From Vulcanimicrobiota bacterium (GTDB lineage: Bacteria > Vulcanimicrobiota > Vulcanimicrobiia > Eremiobacterales > Eremiobacteraceae): DNA of 7,095 bases. Below are positions 4,415 through 7,095 of the stretch, one piece after another (position 1 is the first letter of the stretch; each line of letters begins with the position of its first letter). The notes below the pieces were generated by a model, which worked only from the letters and a program-made list of their open reading frames with translations, ran no database searches and was not told where the DNA came from. Location: the NCBI GenBank assembly GCA_019232725.1, contig JAFANK010000164.1, positions 1 to 7,095 of the forward strand, in the 5' to 3' direction. The translations under genes and the position numbers were made by a program.

Positions 4415-6868
4415 TCACTCCCGCAACGTTGCGCCGAAGCGCTTCGCGAGCGCCGCGACGATGGCGTCCTTCGATGCGTTCGCTTCCTCGTCAGTGAGGG
4501 TACCATCCGCTTGGCGGAGGGTTATCTGCAGCGCAACGCTCTTGCGCCCCTCACCGATCTGGCGCCCACGATACTCGTCGAACGCCTGTACCTGCTCGAC
4601 GTACGGCGCGCCGCTCTCACGCACGCCCGCGACGAGATCGCTTGCTGGCAGCTCTGCCGGTACCACGACTGCGATGTCGCGCTTGGTGGCCGGAAAGCGT
4701 GGCAGCGGCGTGAAGACGCGAGTCGGCGAGTACTGCGGCAAGTTCTCGAGGTACAGCGCAAACGCGTAGCTCGACGTTGGCAATTCGTAGGCGCGCGCGA
4801 GTTTGGGATGTAATCGCCCGAATTTTGCGACAACAGTGTCACCGATGAGGAGATCGCCGGCTGCACCCGGATGGAAATACGTACGAGGATGAGCGCGTCC
4901 GAGGGTATGTTCTTTCGCTAACGAGGCGATCGCCGCTTCGGCGTCGCCTTTGACCTCAAGCAGCCGGCGGTCGATCGGGTCGTCCGACTCTGCATCAGCG
5001 AAGACCGCAAGGCCCGCAGCAGAAGGCCATTCGCGCACACCGTTTTCGGTATAGACACCACCATGCGGGTTGTGCATCGCCTCGCCTTCGTGCGCGGTCT
5101 GGGTTGCGGCGCGGAAGATGTGGCCGACTTCGAACAATCGCAGCGCGCCACTCGGACGTGGCCACCAACGTTCGGCCGTTGCGAGCAATCCGGGCAAGAG
5201 GCTGGGGCGCAAGAACCGATGATCCTCAGAAAGCGGGTTCTGCAATTCGACGATATCGCTCCAGAACTCGAGGCCCGATCGCGTCCACGCAGCAAGTGTG
5301 CGCTGCCCTTGCAATGTCAGCGTCGCGATCTCGTCGTAGCCGAGCGCAGCCAGTCGCCGCGCGAGCGTTGTCTCCTGATCGTATAGCCCTTCGTCGATCG
5401 CTTGCGGCGCCGCGACTGCTGGCACAGACGGGATCGAGTCGTAGCCGATGCCTCGCGCGATCTCTTCGATGATGTCGACTTCTTCTGTGACGTCAGGCCG
5501 CCAATATGGCACGGTCACATCAAGCACAGTATCTCCAGCGGGCTCCAGTTCGACCGCGCGCAGCGCATCTTTCATCTGCGCAATGGTGAACGAGGCACCG
5601 AGCAGCGTGTTCGCGCGTTCGGTGCGCGCACGGACATGGCGCAAGGGCCCAGGGGCTTGACCCGCCGCCACGACAGCAGACGGTGTGCCGCCGGCTTCCG
5701 TGAGGAGCCGCGCCGCGAGACGCCGGCCCACCTCAGGCAGTTCGAGCGGCAAGTCCTTTTCGTGCCGGAGCGCGCCTTCAGTGCGTAAGCCCAGCGCGAT
5801 GGATGCACGCCGGATCGGAGCGCCGACGAAGTTGGGCGATTCCAAGAAGACGTCGCGCGTTTGCGCACCCACAGCAGAGGTCGCGCCGCCCATGATGCCT
5901 GCGATGCCGACGGGCCCCTCGCCGTCCGCGATGACCGGCATGCCAGCGGTCAGCTCGCGCTCAACGCCATCGAGCGTCACGACGCGTTCGCCTGCGTGCG
6001 CCTCACGAGCGACGATCTTGCCGCCCCGCAACTTGGATGCGTCGTAGAAGTGCAACGGCTGTGCGGTTTCGAGCTGCACGAAATTGGAGATGTCGACGAG
6101 CAACGAGAGCGACCGCACGCCTGCAGCCGCAAGCCGCAATGCCATCCACATCGGTGATCGCCCGTTGTCCACACCGAAGAACGTTTGACCGAGGAGACGC
6201 CGGCACACGCTCGCATCACCGATCTCCACCCCGATCGGACTCGGGCTCGTGCCTTCGAAGCGATCGAGTGCAGGCAGAGCAAACGATGCGTGGAGGCCGG
6301 CGGCAGCTTCGCGCGCAAGACCTATGATGGACAGTCCATCAGGTCGGTTGCTCGGCACCTCAACGTCGAGCACGGCATCGCCGAAGCGCGCGACGCGCCA
6401 AAAATCTTGGCCGACCGGCGCGCTTGACTCCATGATCAGAATGCCGTCTTCGTATTCGCCGGGCAAGAGCAGCTCGTCGGGCGAGCACATCATGCCGTTG
6501 GACTCGACACCGCGCAGCGTGCTGCGCTCGATACGCTTGGTCTGCGGCTCGCCGTTTTGCGCACCACCACGTGCATAGACCGTCGCACCCGCCAGCGCGA
6601 TCGGCACCTTGTCACCCACGGCGACGTTGGTGGCGCCGGTGACGATTTGTAGCTTTTCTCGGCCGACGTCGACCGTGCTCACGAGCAAGCGGTCCGCATT
6701 GGGATGGCGGCTCAGCGTCTCGATGCGGCCAACCACGATGTGCTCCGGTGTCGGCTGTTCAGTGATCGAGTCCACCGTGAAACCGCGCGACGTGAGCGCA
6801 ACGGCGAAGGCCGGCGCTTGCGCCTCGGTGCGGATGAAGTCGCGCAGCCAAGACACGGGAACGCGCAT
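4415..6868 (-). CDS. pheT: Phenylalanine--tRNA ligase beta subunit
   Basis: The beta chain of the alpha2-beta2 phenylalanyl-tRNA synthetase binds tRNA-Phe and removes mischarged tyrosine. The 817-residue protein has the full bacterial layout: MRVPVSWLRDFI start, EMAP-like tRNA-binding domain (about 40-155, with HPNADRLLVSTVDVG), B3/B4 editing domain (about 210-390), B5 domain (about 405-480, ending EEVDIIEEIARGIGYDSIP), catalytic-like core (about 490-690, with NPLSEDHRFLRPSLLPGLL and RLFEVGHIF) and the C-terminal FDX-ACB anticodon-binding domain (about 720-817, from PLPRFPATKRDIAVVV). Editing-site landmarks are His273 (QPLHFYD), Gly327 (AGIMGG) and Glu343 (FLES). The Ala of the usual TEAS/TDAS motif is Gly365 here (RTEGALRHEKD). 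The ATG overlaps the pheS stop by one base (TGATG), pointing to translational coupling. The operon promoter lies outside the window. Confidence 0.98.
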   Translation of the reverse strand: MRVPVSWLRDFIRTEAQAPAFAVALTSRGFTVDSITEQPTPEHIVVGRIETLSRHPNADRLLVSTVDVGREKLQIVTGATNVAVGDKVPIALAGATVYARGGAQNGEPQTKRIERSTLRGVESNGMMCSPDELLLPGEYEDGILIMESSAPVGQDFWRVARFGDAVLDVEVPSNRPDGLSIIGLAREAAAGLHASFALPALDRFEGTSPSPIGVEIGDASVCRRLLGQTFFGVDNGRSPMWMALRLAAAGVRSLSLLVDISNFVQLETAQPLHFYDASKLRGGKIVAREAHAGERVVTLDGVERELTAGMPVIADGEGPVGIAGIMGGATSAVGAQTRDVFLESPNFVGAPIRRASIALGLRTEGALRHEKDLPLELPEVGRRLAARLLTEAGGTPSAVVAAGQAPGPLRHVRARTERANTLLGASFTIAQMKDALRAVELEPAGDTVLDVTVPYWRPDVTEEVDIIEEIARGIGYDSIPSVPAVAAPQAIDEGLYDQETTLARRLAALGYDEIATLTLQGQRTLAAWTRSGLEFWSDIVELQNPLSEDHRFLRPSLLPGLLATAERWWPRPSGALRLFEVGHIFRAATQTAHEGEAMHNPHGGVYTENGVREWPSAAGLAVFADAESDDPIDRRLLEVKGDAEAAIASLAKEHTLGRAHPRTYFHPGAAGDLLIGDTVVAKFGRLHPKLARAYELPTSSYAFALYLENLPQYSPTRVFTPLPRFPATKRDIAVVVPAELPASDLVAGVRESGAPYVEQVQAFDEYRGRQIGEGRKSVALQITLRQADGTLTDEEANASKDAIVAALAKRFGATLRE

Positions 6869-7095
6869 CAGGCGAACTGCTCCACGAATGCGGGATCGTT
6901 CTCTGTGAAGAGCCGGATGTCGTCAATGCCATGGCGCACCATCGCGATGCGCTCGATTCCCAATCCGAACGCCCAACCCGTGTACGCCTCTGCGTCATAG
7001 CCCGCTGCGCGCAGCACGTGCGGATGCACCATGCCGCTGCCGCCCATCTCGAGCCACCCGGCGCCGCCACACGTCCGACACCCGCTCCCGTCGCA
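6868..7095 (-). CDS. pheS: Phenylalanine--tRNA ligase alpha subunit, C-terminal end (5' part outside window)
   Basis: The last 75 codons are present, and the gene continues past the right edge. The alpha chain forms the aminoacylation site. The visible part starts in a Cys-rich loop (CDGSGCRTCGGAG), then reads WLEMGGSGMVHPHVL, AFGLGIERIAM (motif 3 of class II synthetases) and DIRLFTENDPAFVEQF before TGA at 6868-6870. Motif 3 supplies an ATP-binding Arg, here in GIERIAM. The Cys-rich loop followed by GWLE and GMVHP is a known variant of bacterial PheS. No frameshift is seen in the visible part. The stop overlaps the pheT start. Confidence 0.97.
   Translation of the reverse strand, partial: CDGSGCRTCGGAGWLEMGGSGMVHPHVLRAAGYDAEAYTGWAFGLGIERIAMVRHGIDDIRLFTENDPAFVEQFA

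Noticed and set aside
1..7095. Mobile elements, CRISPR repeats, attachment sites or gene transfer signs
   Set aside because: No repeated spacer pattern, transposase-like protein, tRNA edge or abrupt composition change was seen.

Overview
The window is bacterial chromosomal DNA with high GC (about 60% by eye) and dense coding. It carries four clear genes and the 3' end of a fifth. Reading the minus strand from the right edge, the order is pheS (last 75 codons only), pheT, and a secreted sedolisin-type (S53) peptidase. A convergent gene of unknown role lies on the plus strand, and selD lies on the minus strand at the left end, divergent from the unknown gene. No mobile element, CRISPR array, tRNA or rRNA gene was found. 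The phylum cannot be fixed from the sequence. The combination of high GC, an S53 peptidase, SelD and an exported FlgT-C-like/Ig-like protein would suit a little-cultured soil lineage such as Eremiobacterota (WPS-2), but this is only a guess.

Left part (1-1320). selD (29-1096, minus) encodes selenide, water dikinase. Its catalytic residue is encoded by an in-frame TGA at 1043-1045 and is read here as selenocysteine (Sec18). A perfect 6-bp hairpin follows at the distance expected for a bacterial SECIS. An ordinary gene caller would start the protein at a GTG at 1021 and lose the catalytic N-terminus. The reading implies that this genome also has SelA, SelB and tRNA-Sec, none of which is in the window. 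Bases 1-28 lie beyond the selD stop and show no feature. The 224-bp gap between selD and the next gene holds two back-to-back sigma70-like promoters.

Middle (1321-4414). The plus-strand gene at 1321-2622 encodes an exported protein. It has a signal or lipoprotein-type N-terminus, an alpha/beta domain resembling CsgG/TolB-N proteins, a segment resembling the FlgT C-terminal domain, a short hydrophobic stretch and an Ig-like domain of the SbsA/Big_5 kind. Between it and the convergent S53 gene are a perfect 16-bp palindrome and a strong hairpin that can serve as a shared bidirectional terminator. The S53 peptidase has its pro-domain, its catalytic Glu/Asp/Ser set and its calcium-binding tail.

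Right part (4415-7095). pheT, encoding the beta chain of phenylalanyl-tRNA synthetase, is complete and overlaps the end of pheS by one base (TGATG), as expected for a translationally coupled pheST operon. A 122-bp gap separates pheT from the S53 gene. It shows no T-rich terminator but has a plausible extended -10 promoter and nested inverted repeats, so the peptidase probably has its own promoter, possibly with some read-through from pheST.
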